The notes: generated by a model from the letters alone, not told the origin. Shown: positions 32,867-45,171, numbered from the stretch's first letter. The stretch is DNA of 64,000 bases from Paraphaeosphaeria minitans (GCA_015832175.1 WJXW01000002.1:3286001-3350000), one strand, 5' to 3'. Program-made: numbers and translations.

Positions 32867-34392
32867 TCAATTCCCCACCAACTGCGGTCCCTCGAATACC
32901 TTCTTCGGATCCCATACCGCCTTCAAACTTGCCAGTTTCTCGTAGTTCCCGAGCCAATAATGGCTATGCGCCTCGTCCTTGGTCAAGCTCGTATCCGCAT
33001 AATTGATGTACATGCCGAAGTTGATCCCGGGACTCGCATCGCTGATGGCCTTGATCCACCCGTTCAGGAACCCGAACCACGAGCTGTCGTAGTTGCCGTT
33101 GTTTGTGCGGTCGTAGAACTGCATTTTGAATGTCGCGTTGCGGTGCGCGTAGGCGGTCGCGTCGGCGCTGACGTTAGAGATGGCGGAGCCCTTGCCGCCG
33201 TGGCAGTCGAACAGGAGGTACCACGAGCGGGAGTTTGAGCGCGCGTTCGCGCTCCAGTAGTTGGAGAGGGCGGTGATGGCGGCGGGGGAGAGGTACTCGG
33301 GCATGAGCGACTTGGCGAAGAAGGTCTCGTGCGTGTCGTATGGCGTGACTTGCTTGAGTGGCCCGTTGGAGAAGGATGTGAGGGTGTTGAGCCACGTGTT
33401 GGTGCTCACGCTGCCGCTGTATATGCCCATCTTGGTGAGCAGGGGGCTCATGAGCCTGTCGTAGTCGGCACGCGTGCCATAGTAGACGCCGGAAAAGGTG
33501 GTGAAGCCAGACAAGAAGAGGCGCATGTTGAGCTCCGGTGGCTGCGAGTTGCGGGTGAAGTCTTGAAGGGCCGTGAGCGCCGTCGCAAGCGCCGTCGCGG
33601 ACGAGGGTGAGAAGTAATAGTTGAAGACAATGTTGCTCTCGGGTGCGGTAAACGTTTTGAATTTGAAGTTTGTGACAATGCCGAAGGCGGCGCCAGCACC
33701 TCGCAGTGCCCAGAACAGGTCGGCGTTCTGGGTGAGCGACGCTGTAACGAGCGTGCTGTTGGCGAGGACGACGTCGGCAGAGATGATGTTATCCAGCGTG
33801 AGCCCTTTGAGGCGAGAGATGAGACCGTAGCCACCATGTAGAGAGAGACCGCCGACGCCGACACTGCCGACATGTTATGATCAGTTTTAATGTATCTGCA
33901 CATCTGACATACGTACCCAGGGCATGTGCCATGGCTGATGGCCTGTTTTCCTTGGCTGTAGAGTGCTGTGGCCACATCTCCCAGTCTTCCGCCTGTTCCG
34001 ATAACCGCCGTCTGCGCCGTCTGGTCAACGGCGACGTTTGCAAAGTTCCGCATGTCGACGATCAGATGGCCGTCTTCGCCCCCAAGACCGTGGGAGCCAT
34101 AGCTGTGTCCGCCAGATTTGGCAGTGACCTGGACACTGTTCTTGGCTCCACAAGCAACAGCATCTTGGACATGTTTCACGGTGGTCGGTACAGCGTAAGC
34201 CGCTGGCTTGAATGTTACTCTTAGGTTGAATGGTTTCAGCGATTGTGTGTAGTCAGCGGAGCCAGAGGCGAGTGTCGGAACAGACGCAGTCTTGAGGCAG
34301 TCGTCGAGGGCGGCGCGCTTAGAGATGGTGGCCGGACTGGCGTTGGAGAGCCAAATGCCCAAAGAAGCAAGCAGAAGTATATGGTAGGCCAT
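32867..34392 (-). CDS. Secreted FAD-linked oxidase, berberine-bridge (BBE) type
   Basis: Two exons, 34392-33917 and 33863-32867, across a 53-nt intron (GTACGT donor, GGCAG acceptor). They give 490 residues. A hydrophobic signal peptide (YHILLLASLGIWLSNAS) is followed by a KR site, so the protein should be secreted. The FAD-binding PCMH domain has SGGHSYG with His96 and SHGTCPG with Cys157. These are the two residues that attach FAD covalently in BBE-like enzymes. The intron falls right after this Cys motif and the spliced text continues VGVGGLSLHGGYG. The C-terminus carries the BBE segment with MYINYADTSL and WDPKKVF. Such enzymes oxidise sugars, alcohols or secondary metabolites and release peroxide; the substrate is unknown. 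No neighbour suggests a pathway. Confidence 0.92.
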
Positions 34393-35712
34393 GGTGTTTT
34401 CTTCACGGTTGATCGACGGCTTGGAAACTGGGCAGTGTCCGACGAGCGTGTGGCGCGGTTTATAAGTACATTTTCAAGGTCCTCAAAGCCTCGCCAGTGT
34501 TGGTATTGCACGACAGGAGAAGGCGGCATGCTGCAATGCATCTGCCAGGGTGTATTTATGGCTCCCGTGACATACAAGGATAAAGAATGATATACGAATG
34601 TCACTGACTCTGTGTGTAGATGAACCAATATGACAGGTGAAGTGAAAAAAGTGCGATAGCGGGTAAAGTAAAATTCGCGAAAGACCTCTTACATCGAATA
34701 CATCTCGCTTCTACGTGGGGCTCTGAAAGGTTGACATTGCCCCCACGATTGAGTACTGAATCTAATTGGGGTCTCGTATAGCACGAGTTTTCTATTGGTC
34801 GTTGGATATCGAGATATGTGGCTGGACTACGAAAGCCACAAGCGCACCCGGGTAGACGGTGATATCGGCACGGCATTGCGGGAGGGTTGTATTCCTCCGG
34901 GAAAAGAGTCGGGTCTCGCTGTTAAAGAGCTATTCATCAGATCACGCTTCTTGTAACCCGGATTTGACTTTTATTCTTTCGCTACGCAAAAGACGAAACC
35001 CACCGGTGATGGGGAGCCGTCTTGTTTTCGGAGATTCCAGACTGCGCCCCCAGGTGGTTTCGTCGTAAAGGAGAAGCGGTAGGCTGAGGCACTTCAACGC
35101 ATCAATGCCAAATATGAACCAAGTGTGAGGATTTGCTGTAGGCCCGGTGGCTCTTTACCCAGTAGGGCGGTACCATAATTACCTATGGTATACATATCCC
35201 CAGGGGAACATTGAAAGCCACAGGTGCCCAAAAATAAATGTGCAGCATCCAGACTCATGGTTCCCAGTGGCTACCTATAATACCTACCAGAGTCAGCTCG
35301 TGCGTCTCTCATTTTCGATGCCTAATTACGATAGTCGAGGAAGCTGATAATGCAAGCCGTGGCAGGTGTATGGAATATCACATCGAGTATGATAACGAAG
35401 CGCCATATAAGTACCGGATCTGACGTGGCTAAGAGCAAGAAGCAAAGCGTTGAGCACGATGGAGCGACGTAGTAGGTAGGTAGGTAGTTGAGCCTCTGCC
35501 AAGACACTACCTAGGTAGCCAAATCTAGCCGATTGTGCCCACCGCGACATCCACCGAACCTTGTGCACAGTAGAAGGCCAACGCTATCCAACAAAGAAGA
35601 TCACACCGTCAGCAGCGAAACCGCTAAAGATCGACTTTACTTACCGAATTCCAGACGTTCACACTGACAACTGCCACCTACCCAGCTCAAATCCAAATTC
35701 CAAATCATCAAC
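34393..35712. other. Intergenic region with TAGG microsatellite
   Basis: It holds the oxidase promoter. A TAGG/GGTA run lies at about 35473-35487. No gene is supported. Confidence 0.5.
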
Positions 35713-37195
35713 ATGAAGACTGACCACTACCTTAACTTGTGCCTTGAGCAGGCTGTCCAATCCCCGCTTCACTACCGCCATAGATGTATCATTGTGCAGG
35801 GCGGCAAAGTGATCGGACAGGGCTTCAACGATCATCGTGCTGGCTTCGATGGTGGCGCCTTGAAGACCGGTACGGTATCCTTCCTGTCCGCTCCTTGAAC
35901 CCGGCTGCCCTCGCCGAGCTGAAGGAGAAGCATAAGTGAGATTAAAAGATTCCAAGTGAGGAGGTCACAATCTTTACGCCGTTCGAGGCCATGGGCGGTG
36001 GCAAGCTTGCTAACACGCCGCTGTCTATGCATTCGGAGATGATGGTCGTCCACTCTGCACTCTCGGCTTCCGCCACCCTGGCCACCACAGCCTGTCTCCC
36101 AAAAACCGTACTTTAAACTATCGGGTGATTCTAAACGAAAAGCCCGACTACAACGGGATGCCATCAAAACCTACGTCGAGACCATGTGCAAAGCGGCGCT
36201 CGCCCAGTCCACGGAGCAGCGTGTCGGCCGGCCGGCTCAAGAGTGGCGATTTGAAGGCGTTGCATCTCAATCAGACGTCTCTGAACGCGGCGCTGGATCT
36301 GGCGCAAGGTCATGCGTTGCACGCCTACGGGGGACAGTATGGAGAAACACCGAGGGAGAAATCAGAAGAACCATCAACACCAGAAAGATCATCACGAGAA
36401 ACATGGACACCAGAAACAACACAGCCGAAAGTATGCGCGTAAAGTGTCGCGCAAGAGACTCTCATGGCCACCTGCCATTCCTCTTCGGTCTGGAAGCCTC
36501 CCGTTGATCGTTCCTTAGCCGATGCTACCACTACGATCGGTGCACCCCACGCGACCGGCGTGAATACAACTTCTATCAAGCACCATGAAGTAGGACAAGT
36601 TTTCATCCAATACCTGCAATTTTTCACAGTCCAATAGACACAGAAGAAGCCGTCTTCAGCCAGTGCTCCACCAAAGTCACATGCTGTGCTGGTACCAAAG
36701 GGTCGCACCGGCGAGAAGAAGCGATCGACTGTTGATCGCAAGAAGCACCCCCGTCTCAATGGAGCGGATCTGTATGTGGCGCGGCATGGATGGCAGTCGT
36801 CAGCGAAGGGCGGTCTGAGCTCTTGTTGCGACGAGGTTGAGTATCCGGAGACGACCACAGCAAAGCGAGCGACAGGCTCACTGCACGAGGAGCTTCTCAA
36901 CCCCGGCGCTAGGTCGACCTCTGCAGCAAATAAGGGCAATGTTCCGGAGCCCTCGGTGCTGGCAAGCCGGCCGTGCTATCGTTGCATCGCTTACATGAAC
37001 TCGGTCGGGATCAAGCGAGTGTTCTGGACGACGAGTTCGGGCGAGTGGGAGTGTGCCAAAGTGCGAGACTGGGTTGATGCGCTAGACAACCTTGGATCGG
37101 GAGATGCAGCGGACGCCCCTACACTCGGCAGCGTCTTCGTCACAAAGCACGAGGTCTTGATGCTGCGACGAACCATGGGAGGGGATGTCCCATAG
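35713..37195 (+). pseudogene. Broken CMP/dCMP-type deaminase gene
   Basis: Pieces of one zinc-dependent deaminase lie in order but in different frames. An intact start reads MKTDHYLNLCLEQAVQSPLH then CIIVQGGKVIGQGFNDHR. After a frameshift near 35885 comes LNPAALAELKEKHK, followed by two in-frame stops. EVTIFTPFEAMGGG leads to the catalytic motif MHSEMM (H-x-E, about 36030). Another shift near 36115 is followed by RKARLQRDAIKTYVETM. The zinc-binding end RPCYRCIAYMNSVGIKRVFW (P-C-x2-C, about 36972) leads to VFVTKHEVLMLRR in the longest open frame (36686-37195). No set of GT-AG introns I tried repairs all breaks. Neighbouring genes are intact, so true decay is more likely than poor sequence. Intact relatives are single proteins of unproven substrate, related to tRNA or nucleotide deaminases. 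Confidence 0.75.
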
Positions 37196-37710
37196 TGCTT
37201 CGCTCAAATTGTATGACTTCAAGATGACGAGAATGGCCGATTTGCACGCACGTGGGTTTGTTCCAGATCAGAAATCTGCGGCTGCCATGGAAGACGACAT
37301 GCACGCACTTTCTCTTCAACAGTGTCACTTGCACGCACTTTCCTTGACAGTGTCACGCACTTGTCCTTTGGCAGTCGTCCATCAATCTGCTACGGTATCT
37401 ACTCTCTCTGCTAAACACCCCTCTCGGCCGGAAAAGCGCCGCGGTTACTACCTTACCTACCCCAGATTCCGACCCGAGGTGCAGCGCGCATCCACGGTTA
37501 CCGAGCTATCCATCACCTCCACGCCGGACTAGCGGCGCTGATGAGACTTGTAAAAGCCATGTCTCCGCCGTCATGGCCTCCTGAAGATGAAGAGCCCTCG
37601 TCGCCGTCAAGTCTGATGTTGCTCTCCGCCGGCTCGGTTACAGGATCCATTCTGCGCAGAACGCTTCATCACGTTTCCCCCAGCAAGAAATCTTCTGACA
37701 AAGCGGGCAA
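37196..37710. other. Intergenic region with a 30-bp tandem repeat
   Basis: Between the deaminase remnant and pantothenate kinase. It contains the tandem repeat at 37301-37366. A 60-codon open frame at 37541-37723 is not in the kinase frame and may be leader sequence. Confidence 0.5.
37301..37366 (+). repeat. 30-bp tandem repeat
   Basis: Units at 37301-37330 and 37331-37359 share GCACGCACTTTC and CAGTGTCAC, with the start of a third unit following. It lies about 380 bp before the pantothenate kinase start. Confidence 0.75.
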
Positions 37711-39359
37711 ATGGAAGCCGTAGGGACATCTCCTCCGCTCTCCGCGACGTCACTCAACACCCCTTTCCTGCCCACCTCGTACTTTGCATCGCAGGCGCAC
37801 CGAGTTCGGCATCGATTGAGCGGCCTGCACCGTCGCGGCACAAAGAGGGCGAGGCTGCAGCCAAGCCCCCGCGTAACCATGTCGCCCTCGAGCACCCTCA
37901 CCCTCCCGGACCCCACGGCGGGCGAGCCTGTGCGTGCTGCCATCACACCCGCTGCATGTAGCCCGTCTGCTGTGTCCACACGCCCGCGGCGCACTACGGC
38001 GCAATCCGACATACACGACACCATCTTGCACCCCGGCAATGTGCGCATCAACGTGCAGGGCGCCTTCATCGTCAGCGACGAGCCCACGACCCCCCGGAGC
38101 GACGACTACGAGCACGACCCGCGCGACATCCGCCTGCCAAACCACACGGCTGTAGTCAGCCATGTCGCCGTTGATGCAAGACATCCTTGACTTGACCTCA
38201 CCTCGGCACGCCGCTAACGCCACCCCAGATCGGAGGCTCCCTGGCCAAGCTCGTCTACTTCTCGCGCGAACCCGAAGACTCCCTGGGCGGCCGACTGAAC
38301 TTCCTCAAGTTCGAGACGGACAGGATAGACTCATGCATCGAGTTCATGCGCAAGCTGCAGGCCGACTACCGCCGCCAGAATGGCTCAGCCCCGGAAGAGC
38401 TCTGCATCATGGCGACGGGCGGCGGCGCCTTCAAGTTCTACGACAAGATACGGGAGGCGCTGGGCGTCGAAGTCATACGGGAGGATGAGATGGAGTGTTT
38501 GATAATAGGTGCGGGGTGGGATTCCAACATGCAGCTCAAAGCCGGCTAACACGCATCTGCCACAGGGCTCGACTTCTTCATCACCGAGATCCCAGACGAG
38601 GTCTTTACCTACCGCGAAGAGTCCCCGATGGACTTTATACCGTACCCGCCGCAACCGCCCTCCATATACCCCTACCTCCTCGTCAACATTGGCTCCGGCG
38701 TCTCCATGGTCAAGGTCTCGGGACCTCGGCAATACGAGCGCATAGGCGGTACGTCGCTGGGCGGCGGCACCCTCTGGGGCCTCTTGTCCTTGCTGACCGG
38801 CGCGCGCAACTTCGACGACATGCTCAAGCTCGCGGAAAAAGGCGACAACTCGACCGTCGACCTCCTCGTCGGCGACATCTACGGCGCGGGCTACAACAAG
38901 ATCGGTCTCAAGAGCACGCACATCGCGAGCTCCTTCGGCAAGGTATACAAGATGAAGCGCGCCGCCGAGCTCGAGGCCGAAGACGGCTGCACCGGCAACC
39001 AATACTCGGAGCAGGAGCACGACCACGTCGCAGGATCCTCGGAGCTGCCCCACCCGCCCGCCAGGTTCCGCTCCGAAGACATCTCGCGCTCCCTGCTGTA
39101 CGCCGTGTCCAACAACATTGGGCAGATTGCCTATCTCCACGCCGAGAAGCACAACCTCGAGAAGATATACTTTGGCGGGTCCTTCATCGGCGGCCACGCG
39201 CAGACGATGCATACCCTGAGTTATGCGATCAGGTTCTGGTCAAAGGGCAGCAAGCAGGCGTATTTTCTGAGGCACGAGGGGTATCTCGGGGCGGTGGGCG
39301 CGTTTTTGAAGCGCCAGCCGCGGAACTGGGGGAGGAGGGGGAGCTTCGAGGGGAAGTGA
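37711..39359 (+). CDS. Pantothenate kinase (eukaryotic type II)
   Basis: Catalyses ATP-dependent phosphorylation of pantothenate, the committed step of coenzyme A synthesis. Three exons: 37711-38175, 38229-38508 and 38566-39359, giving 512 residues. Intron 1 (53 nt) uses a GC donor, GCAAG, with branch GCTAAC and acceptor CCCAG. The join restores the invariant HVAVDIGGSLAKLVYF phosphate-binding motif. Intron 2 is 57 nt, GT-AG. Further family marks are GGGAFKFYDKI, ECLIIGLDFFI, LLVNIGSGVSMVKV and IGGTSLGGGTLWGL, with YFGGSFIGGH near the end. The N-terminal 150 residues are disordered and S/P-rich; the ATG at 37711 is the first in frame, with 37879 as a shorter alternative. Confidence 0.94.
38176..38228 (+). 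other. GC-AG intron in pantothenate kinase
   Basis: The exon ends in GAT, the intron begins GCAAGA and ends CACCCCAG, with GCTAAC 18 nt before the acceptor. No GT donor nearby gives the conserved protein join. Confidence 0.8.
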
Positions 39360-39867
39360 GGGGGTGGTGGTGGTGGTGGTGTGTGAGATGTAGGGGATCT
39401 GTGTAGATTAGATAGGACATGATACCAAGGCTTTCGAGTAGCATCGAGCCGCTGCGAAATGGAGTGTTCGAGATGTGCTGCTGAAGCTTCCGGCGGAGAG
39501 CACCGTGTCAGCCCGCGGTTGGATGCGTGGTTTGTCTGTGGGCGTTATCCATTTCACAATGAAGTACCAGATTGCCCTTTCCATACTACATGTAGTTATC
39601 ACTGCTCTTCCGCGAGTCTTCGCACATGTAGGTGGATCAAGCGTCCACCTACAACGTTCTTGGCTGATGTTCATCCAAGTCGTAGATACCACAGATATGT
39701 CTCATGCCCGTGGAGAAAAATTCAACAAGCAGTAGCAACGCTGACAGATGAAACTAGACACGTTGATCATTGGTATACTCATTACGCATTAAAACCATTA
39801 CTGACAAAAGGGGGATATCATTCTGAAACCAAGCCAAACCGCCCACCTTCCAACCCGCGACTCTTTC
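39360..39867. other. Convergent 3' region, nothing recognised
   Basis: About 500 bp between the ends of pantothenate kinase and the membrane-protein gene on the other strand. A (GGT)n-like run follows the kinase stop. No gene is supported. Confidence 0.5.
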
Positions 39868-41410
39868 TCACTTCGCGCCGGCCGGATCAGGCAGGTCCTT
39901 GACACTCGGCAGATCGGCCACCGTCGCGCGCGGTTTCTCCTGCTCCAGCCCCTGCCCACGCTCGTCTGAAATCACGAGTGGCGGCTGCGTCTCCTCCCGC
40001 AGGGTGCCCTGCCTGCTCGACTCGCCGTTACCGTTGCCGTTGCCGTGGAGGTTAGCGTTGGACGCGAAGATGGAGTCTGCGTCCGAGGCGATGGAGGAGG
40101 CGCTGCTGGCGAGGGCGGAATCGCCACCTTCGGTGCCTTCGGCGGCGAGGTTGTTCTTCTCGCGCTCTTGTTTTTCGAGGCGGGTTTCACGGCCGCGCTT
40201 GTGGCAGTACCAGAAGACGAAGAGGAGGACTGTGGGTGGTCAGTTAGGGTTGTAACTCAGGTGTGGGTGGATGGAGGAGCTTACGGCACACGGCCAGACT
40301 CATGAGGATGTTTGTGCCGGTCAGGATGGCGGGGAAGCGCAGCTTGAGGAAGTTCAAGATGCTGCGGAGCATGGTGGCTACCGCGCCTTCGGCAGACAGC
40401 AGGCTCTTCAGGCTGGGAATCTTCGCCTTTTGCTTCGCCTTCTTCTTCGCGTAGGACTTTGCGCCTTCTTGCCAGGTCTGCTTCTGCTTTGCGTCGAAGC
40501 CTGGCTTCTCGGCGGTTGCGGCGAGGATCTCGGGGCCGAGGGCGGCCGTCATCTTCGTGGGTAGGCTCTTGACCATGTTCTGCAAAAAGGGCGGGAGGTT
40601 GCTGTACATCTTCTTGAGATTGGCGTCATACTCTGTGAAGAGCTTCTCGAGGTCGTCGTATGCGGTTGGCACGCCGTTGACAATGTCCTTGAGGACGAGG
40701 GTGAACTTGCCGAAAAGCTCCTCGGACTCTTTACTAAAGGAGAAGACGCGGTTGTTGACGGCGGAGAGATTGAGGTCGTCGAGGATGGCGGTGAGGTCTT
40801 GTTGTTCCTTTTCCTTCTCTTTCTGCTCCTCGGTTTTCGCAGACTCGGCCGCAGAGAGGAGATCGTCGGCGGCTCTCTGCTTGTCCTTGGCCGTGATGGT
40901 GGCGGCCTTCTTCTGGACCTTCTCCTTGGCCTTGCCATCCGCGTTGTTCTTCTCCGTCGCCTTCTTGAAGCGTGACTGGGCCAGCGTGAAGTATCCCATA
41001 ACGCTCTTCTTCCTGCCCAGGCCCTCCTTGTCGGCATCCGACACAACGACCTCGGGCGGACTCATGGGAAGCGGCACCTTGTCTGCGCCGTCCATTAGCG
41101 CCTCTTGGGCATCCTTTCCCGCCTTCTTCTCACCATTCTCGACCACTTCAACTGGGCGCGTGGGCAGCGGCGGGCGCTCGCCTTCAGGCTCCTGTGCGAT
41201 AGCAGCTAAGCGCGCCAGGAACTTCTCGTCTTCTTCATCGAGGACGGGCGACGCGGCGGGCTCGTCGCTGGGTGTGCTCACGGCGGGCGCTGGTGGTGAT
41301 ACGGGCTTTCCGACTGAGGCGTCAACGGCCTTTTCGACCGTCTCTTCGGTTGGTTCCGTCTGCTTGGACTGGCGGCGAAACTTTTTGACGTTGAAGTAGG
41401 AGAGCGACAT
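39868..41410 (-). CDS. Hypothetical single-pass membrane protein with charged coil, 495 aa
   Basis: Two exons, 41410-40285 and 40229-39868, across a 55-nt intron (GTAAGC donor, CTAACTGAC branch, CACAG acceptor). The frame is open upstream of 41410, but MSLSYFNVKKFRR looks like a natural start. The first 250 residues are disordered, acidic and P/S-rich, then Lys/Glu/Ala-rich coil. A folded helical region follows around residues 250-350 (FGKFTLVLKDIVNGVPTAYD, LPPFLQNMVKSLP). It ends at one membrane helix assembled across the intron (TGTNILMSLAV plus CLLLFVFWY), then a basic stop-transfer CHKRGRE and a short Ser-rich tail. I do not recognise the family. A tail-proximal anchor suggests an organelle or ER membrane protein facing the cytosol. 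Confidence 0.75.
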
Positions 41411-42487
41411 TGTGTATGTGATATTTAGGCAGCCGTGCAGTATGGTATGGTATAGTGAAGCGTTCCAGAGGTGGGCTATTCTTGTGGAAAATAGAGGAAA
41501 GAGGAACGTTTTTGTGACGTCTAAAAGACGAGATCTGGGGATCTGCGCTGCTATCGCCTTCGCATGATGGATGCGAACCAGCTTCCTGTTGTTCTTTGTG
41601 AGGTTAGCATGTTGCGTCACCCCGCACGAATGCAGTGGAGAGCTAGCGCCACACTCAGCCACACTTTCCGACCTCACACGGTCCGGAGGAACGACATGGA
41701 CCGTCTTCCTCCATTCCACGTGCTTTCATGAGTATGTTATACTGCACCGATACGATTTTTGTGAGCACGAAAGCGCGATAGTCCAATTTATAGGCTTCAA
41801 CTCTTCTACCTCGTCTAGTACGTCGGCGCTACTTTGGTGTCCTGGATGAGGATGGTTCACTTTGATGTGGAGCTGAGTACCACCCTACCGACTTCATGTA
41901 CTGAATTTTGCCGTGACTTGCGGTGTACGCGAAGTATCCAAATCGAGAAGAGCTTAATGTGATCGAATCTTTGGAATGGAAGCAATTAAGAGCTATCTAT
42001 TGTGGAGGCAGAAAGTCGAGACAAAGGCTTCGCCCCAGCCCTATACCGCCACTCGGAGTATCATCGCCTAACAAGCTAAGACCTTGAAAGGGGTAAGCTG
42101 TTGTAGGGAACCCCATCGTTCGCTAGATCATGGTGGTAGCATTGAAACGCTGGCCTACGGAAGCTCTCTGAATGGACTTATAGGTAAAAATTATCACTTG
42201 ACACTGTTGAGCGCTGAACCGTGAGCACGCGTTACCACAGCCTGATTCAACTCAGTGCACTTACTTTTTCGCTTTGGCGCCTTCACCGTCGGCTGGATTG
42301 ACGTCAGGCACCTGAAAACATGGTTTGACTTCACTTACAGTTGAAATTAAATCCACTCACCACGCTTTACTGGCCTGGCAACCGCACCCGAAATATCGCC
42401 GTCACCTCCAATATATAAACAACGCCGACCACCTCAAAACCTTCCGACGGAATCGAACACACTGACCGGCGCCCAAAAGCTCACAAG
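41411..42487. other. Divergent intergenic region, nothing recognised
   Basis: About 1.1 kb between divergent start codons, so both promoters lie here. No gene, repeat or RNA is supported. A TTCGAT-like string near 42445 resembles a tRNA B box but has no stems around it. Confidence 0.5.
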
Positions 42488-44456
42488 ATGGCACCCAACG
42501 GCCAGCCTGACAAAGAGTTCATGCTTGATCTATCCGGTAAGCACACAATTGCTTTTGCCCCTTGCTCTTTTTTTTTTGGTTTTTGCCCACTGCTAGTATA
42601 CCCAGCAACCACTATTGACACAAGCAAACTCAAAGACCACGACGTCGACGGTGGCAACCAGTCCGTGGCCTCTTCTGGCGACAATGTTGATACGGACGAG
42701 GACATTGGCGTCACGCACTATGATGAGGTCCCTCCGTCCGACCCTATGACTTTCGATGTAAGTAAATCGCAAATCAACCATTCCTGCCGAATCCTGATGT
42801 CGACTAGGAGGACTTGAATCTCCAGGGCTACTCCGACTACGTCCGCGACAGCTCCCCCGCGCGCCTCCAGGGCTACGACGACTATATCGGCGCCAACGAC
42901 TCGGACGCAGACTTCGACACCAACGGTGCTGACAACGATCTCTATGCCGACGATGGTGCCCCCAGCGCAAAGCGCTCGAAAACCACCCTCGCCGTTCGCT
43001 CCAAGAACACGCAGCCCGCGCACTTCCGCCACACCACCCTCGCGGCTGAACGCTCCGCGCAGCGCCTCACCGCCGATGATTCCGTCAACTACCACCTTGA
43101 AGACGATGTAGGTATCGCGTACACCGGTCCATCGCGGCTCGCGGGTACGTTTGGTAGAATCAACCGCGAGAAGGGCAGCACGTTGCCGGCGTACCACAAG
43201 AAGGTGTCGCATGAGCTTGATTCGGACGATGAGCTGATGATGACGATGCGAGAGCTGGGGTTAGTTACATTCCGACCTGCGTTGACAGCGCTTGAGATTT
43301 ATTTACTGACTGATGGGATCAAGATTCTCCGACAAGCAGATCGCAGATCGCTTGCTCAAGACCAAGCGCGTCAGGTACGACTCCAAGAGCGTATCCACCC
43401 GCATCCAGCGCATCAGAGTCGTGCAAGCACAGCGCGCAGACTTTGAGCTTGAAAACGGCATCATCGAGTGGAAGATGGAAGATGTACGTTCCGTACCCCT
43501 TTCCCATATTCCAAGCTCAAAGATAACCCCAATCTAACAGCACCCAGGACCTCCTCCTCCTCCGCGCCTACGATCTTGCTTCGATCGAAATCGCCTACGA
43601 GATCGAGCGCCTCCGCGCCTGGCGCTTTAAGAAAACCGCCGAGTGGATGCGCCGCATGAACAAGGCCTCCCTTTTCAGCGGCAAAGCCTGCCACGCGCGC
43701 TATGCCGCTCTGCTCGACGGCACCGCCACCATCCCCTGCGACGACGACGACGACCCAGCCGCCCGCCACGCCGCGATGGCCGCTTTCCGCGCCGAGAAAG
43801 ACGCAGAGCGCGATGCCGAGCGCGATGCCCAAGAGGCGGCCGCTGCGGAACAGGAGCGCATCAAGCTCGAGGCGGCGACGCGCCAGGCCACCCTCAACCT
43901 CGAGAAGGCGAAGAAGCAGGCCGCGAAGAAGAAAGCCTCGAACGCGCGGGCGACGCAGCGCGCAACGAAAAAGACGTTCGAGGCGCGCCAGGCAGAGGAT
44001 CACCTGCGCAAGAAGGAATTCGCGGTCCAGGAGAAGGCGAAGAAGAGGTTGGACGCCGAGAAGAGCTTCAAGTTGCGCCGGGACTTTGCACTTCGCAACT
44101 TCCGGAACGTGACGGGGGAGACGCCGGATCCGCGACGCGTGCTCGACCTTGCCGACATGCGCAAGCTCTGCCGTGCACGCAAGATGAATGATTATGTCGG
44201 CGGGAAGGAGGGTGATGCGAAGACGGTGCTGCTGAAGCGGTTGCAGGATGCGGATGAGGCTCTGCGGGCTACGAAGTTGCGGGAGATGGTGCGGGAGAAG
44301 GGGATTCCCAGCGGTGGCAACAAGGTGCAGATGGCGTACCAGCTTGCTCTTTTGGCGGCGCGGGAGTGCGATAGTTATGTGGCCAATGGTGAGGAAGAGG
44401 AGGCGGTTGATGGTGGGGACGAGGGCGAGGGAATGGAGGTGGATGGTACTGTGTAG
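42488..44456 (+). CDS. Nuclear-type protein with helix-turn-helix-like and SAP-like segments, 573 aa
   Basis: Five exons: 42488-42536, 42606-42757, 42808-43259, 43324-43483 and 43548-44456. Introns are 69, 50, 64 and 64 nt, all GT-AG, and each join keeps frame. The N-terminal 200 residues are acidic and disordered with a repeated LQGYSDY/LQGYDDY motif. Next comes a helical segment ELGFSDKQIADRLLKTKRVR, assembled across intron 3, which looks like a Myb/helix-turn-helix-type fold. A WRFKKTAEWMRRMNK block and a long charged coiled coil (about residues 350-440) follow. The C-terminus is SAP-like, with LREMVREKGIPSGGNKVQMA (residues about 520-540). This pattern fits a chromatin- or DNA-associated protein; no named orthologue is recognised. 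Confidence 0.78.
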
Positions 44457-45171
44457 AGACGCGGATCTGGATGGAGGCTGAGAGCTTGCTGCTGGATGTG
44501 GATGATGGGTTTGATTTGACTGTCTTTCGGGCTCGCAAACGGCACGCTTGCTGATTGTTTGAGGCCCGGTCGTCTTCTTCCGACCAATTTGCCTTCCGCT
44601 GGCGACACTTGATGTCCCAGCCTGATCATCTTTCCATCGTGTACATTGATAGAGCAAAATTCGGCGTTATGGCGTATGGATGGCTGCATGATATGTTCAC
44701 GGATACCTCCATGACCAAGATGAAGAAGACATTGCTGATGGTTTATGTTTTAACATACACTAAACATTTGGTATCCGGTTCACTGTGCTTCGAATGGCGG
44801 AATAGATGTTCCAAATCATCACTACAGTGTGTGTATGAGGTTTACTTGCAATCGGGTGCGTTGCGCTGCAATGATTGTTTTTAGAGCGCCCTAACATCTG
44901 AACATTGTCGCAACGCGTCGTGCGCGCTCAGCTTCATCATACAGATTATAAGAAAATTTTCTGGAGTACGGGTATATCGAAGACTCTGTTTCAATGTCGT
45001 CGTGGTATGTTCAGTCCGGAGAGTCGGGTAGATCGCAACCTCCAGTCCAACCATCCTATCCCCTTTCAAAGCTCACTTTAATACTGTCCACGCCTAAAAA
45101 TTCCTTTCCGACGGATTGCGCACCTAGCAGACGGCGCGTCTTACCTCTCGTCCCATTTCAACCCCTGGGCC
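44457..45171. other. Convergent 3' region, nothing recognised
   Basis: About 700 bp between two gene ends facing each other. No gene or repeat is supported. Confidence 0.5.

Noticed and set aside
38385..39212. 275-codon minus-strand frame opposite pantothenate kinase
   Set aside because: Shadow of the kinase exon 3, whose motifs are unmistakable.
42430..42470. TTCGATTCC-like tRNA B box on the minus strand
   Set aside because: No T-arm stem, no acceptor or anticodon stem around it; it lies in the leader of the gene at 42488.
43461..44657. 398-codon minus-strand frame opposite the SAP-like gene
   Set aside because: Low-complexity His/Leu/Arg product caused by the GC-rich Lys/Glu/Ala coil on the other strand.
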